Assembly (NCBI GenBank): GCA_963681505.1
Contig: OY811978.1
Coordinates: 6,060,586-6,124,585, forward strand
Direction: 5' to 3'
Length of the DNA: 64,000 nucleotides
Source: Eunapius fragilis
Taxonomy: Eukaryota; Porifera; Demospongiae; Spongillida; Spongillidae
Shown here: piece after piece, positions 62,331 to 64,000 of the stretch
Layout of the letters: each line of letters starts with the position of its first letter
Position numbering within the stretch: the first letter of the stretch is position 1
Made by a program: the position numbers and the translations under genes
Notes under the pieces: generated by a model
What the model was told of the DNA's origin: nothing
The model's input: only the letters and a program-made list of their open reading frames with translations
Databases searched by the model: none

Positions 62331-62339
62331 TTGTACATA

Positions 62340-63915
62340 CAGTGCTCCAAATGATAAGCTGCCAAAACTGACTTTTTCAGTTATTGGCCCTAGATCTTTT
62401 GAACTAATCATACTTAAAGCAGGGCAATTACTTTTTCTGATTCAGCAAACACTTTTGTATAAGAATCTGTGTTGTTAATTCAATTAGCACATGTAAACAA
62501 AGCTTGGCTAAGTGTAAACAAATCACGGTCATAATCTCATTTTTCAATTATAATTCCCCCCAGGAATGTAACTATCAATTCAAATTTATTTTATAAGTAC
62601 AACATTAGGTCTTCTATATATATGATTGATTAGGTGTCTTAAGTCCTACTGGTTGGGAAGATCGGTACGGATTGATGAAATTTTCGAGGACGTTCGCGGT
62701 TCACTGAATTTCGGACGATTTAGTTCGACTTAAGAAATAATTTTTACATGCTGTTACAGAAAAGTGGTAGGAGCATCTGTATATATCTTTTTTTATTATG
62801 TACGGCGATTGCGAAGGTTTGCAATACGAGATAGAAAGCCAAGAAGCTTAAATTTTTTCATACGAAATTGATTTATCCGTTCCTCTCCGTAAGCTATTGC
62901 TTTCGTGAGGTCACAGTGAATTTTATTCATTCTCTTGAGGTGCGTTGTAACTGGAGTTTGCGAATGATGTCGTCGTCGAATGTTTCTTTGTCTACGGGTT
63001 CTTTTCAGAACCAAGCTGCAACCGTAGATGCCTTGGAATCTGCGAGTGTTCCCAAGACAGATGGAGTTAAGCGATGAAAGCGAGACATGTCAGCGTTGTT
63101 AGAACAAGCGAGTAGTTCGGAAGGAGTCTCCAGTTCTGGAAAAGGCACAAGATCATGCAGCGCGAAGGAAAATGATAAACTGCACGCATTATTCGTGTCA
63201 AGAAAATCTACCGAAAGCAAAGTTACGTGCATAACAAGCAGCGTTTTGAAAGAGAACAGGCCTGTTTGACAGAGGAATGGATGGTTTGGTAATGTACGTA
63301 GAACGAAATGCTACCTGGGAACTGCATATAGTGCGTATACATGACGTTGCACGGTTGTGTCAACAACGTCATAAAACCTCACCGATTTCGTAAATGAGGA
63401 TGAAAGTACAATAAATTTAAGCTTTTTAGCTTTCTATCGCGTATTGCAACCTTCGCAAATGCCGTACATAATAAAAAGGATATATACAGATGCTCCTACC
63501 ACTTTTCTGTAATAACATGTAAAAATTATTTCTTGAGTCGAACTAAATCGTCCGAATTTCAGCGAACCGCGAACGTCCTCGAAAATTTCATCAATCCGTA
63601 CCGATCTTCCCAACCAGTAGGACTTTCTTAAGACACCAAAGCAACGATATATATAGAAGACCTAATGTTGTACTTATAAAATTGATTCCTGGGGGGAATT
63701 ATAATTGAAAAATGAGATTTTGACCGTGATTTGTTTACACTTAGCCAAGCTTTGTTTACATGTGCTAATTGAATTAACAACACAGATTCTTATACAAAAG
63801 TGTTTGCTGAATCAGAAAAAGTAATTGCCCTACTTTAAGTATGATTGGTTCAAAAGATCTAGGCCAATAACTGAAAAAGTCAGTTTTTTTTGGCAGCTTA
63901 TCATTTAGAGCACTG
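62340..63915. mobile_element. TA-flanked foldback transposon, 1.58 kb, with about 490-bp arms
   Basis: Left end CAGTGCTCCAAATGATAAGC and right end GCTTATCATTTAGAGCACTG are inverted, with TA immediately outside (62338-62339, 63916-63917). The arms (about 62340-62830 and 63420-63915) share long matched blocks such as GATCGGTACGGATTGATGAA and GATTTAGTTCGACTTAAG. The 580-bp centre has short frames on both strands and a GGTTCT-TTTC-AGAACC stem also found at 22276. No transposase is recognised, so it is probably non-autonomous. Confidence 0.82.
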
Positions 63916-64000
63916 TAGAAACACAAATGCAGTGGCTCTAATATGGTAGTGACAGCACCGTTCCAGTAACAAGGTAACACCATTCTTCATTAGGCACTCC

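Noticed and set aside
1-64000. tRNA, rRNA or snRNA genes
   Set aside because: No cloverleaf with box A/B pairs, rRNA core or snRNA signature was noticed by eye. A tRNAscan/Infernal run would settle it.

Overview
This window is nuclear DNA from a eukaryote, and specifically an animal. It has many short introns bounded by GT and AG, a metazoan-type Integrator subunit gene, a guanylate-binding-protein-like gene, and a transposon mix (DIRS, gypsy, piggyBac-like, KRBA2-like integrase elements, restriction-like-endonuclease retrotransposons) typical of early-branching animals. The AT-rich introns are full of the palindrome TACATGTA. A sponge is my best guess and a cnidarian the alternative; the sequence alone does not prove either. 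No prokaryotic genes, CRISPR arrays, rRNA or convincing tRNA genes were seen.

Layout. (1) 1-4.3 kb: repeats and retroelement debris. (2) 4.3-6.3 kb, + strand: two 3' exons of a guanylate-binding-protein-like gene; its P-loop exons are not visible upstream. (3) 7.0-7.5 kb, + strand: the 3' end of an unrecognised gene. (4) 7.6-49.8 kb, + strand: the main gene, INTS3 (Integrator complex subunit 3). I could rebuild it as about 34 exons from start to stop with compatible splice phases, coding for about 930 aa in total. Its exons are mostly 25-150 bp and clustered. Its large introns are explained mostly by inserted mobile elements: DIRS and non-LTR debris plus foldback elements in intron 2, a 5.4-kb integrase/protease element that fills intron 15, foldback elements in introns 24 and 27, a piggyBac-like element and an LTR-bounded gypsy element in intron 28, and a DUF5641-like fragment in intron 33. 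(5) 49.8-64 kb: mostly mobile DNA. This includes a broken intron-containing DDE-like transposase (- strand, 50.8-53.2 kb), an inverted pair of an unknown coding segment (53.4-53.9 kb), a third non-LTR copy (54.8-57.0 kb), a foldback element built from CTTGCCCAAG-type units (58.1 kb), a short GC-rich MITE (58.4-58.7 kb), and a TA-flanked 1.6-kb foldback element (62.3-63.9 kb).

Most interesting points. The 5.4-kb element in INTS3 intron 15 combines a retroviral-type integrase, a Cys-rich tail and a Ulp1-like protease between about 400-bp inverted repeats, and it leaves only about 53 and 66 bp of original intron. A 63-bp duplication copied a splice acceptor and the start of INTS3 exon 18. A gypsy element lies 39 bp upstream of exon 29. 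The DDE-like family at 50.8-53.2 kb is one I recognise only as a recurrent, poorly named transposon protein. The INTS3 exon assignments rest on similarity to human INTS3 as I remember it, and on frame and phase continuity. No alignment was run.
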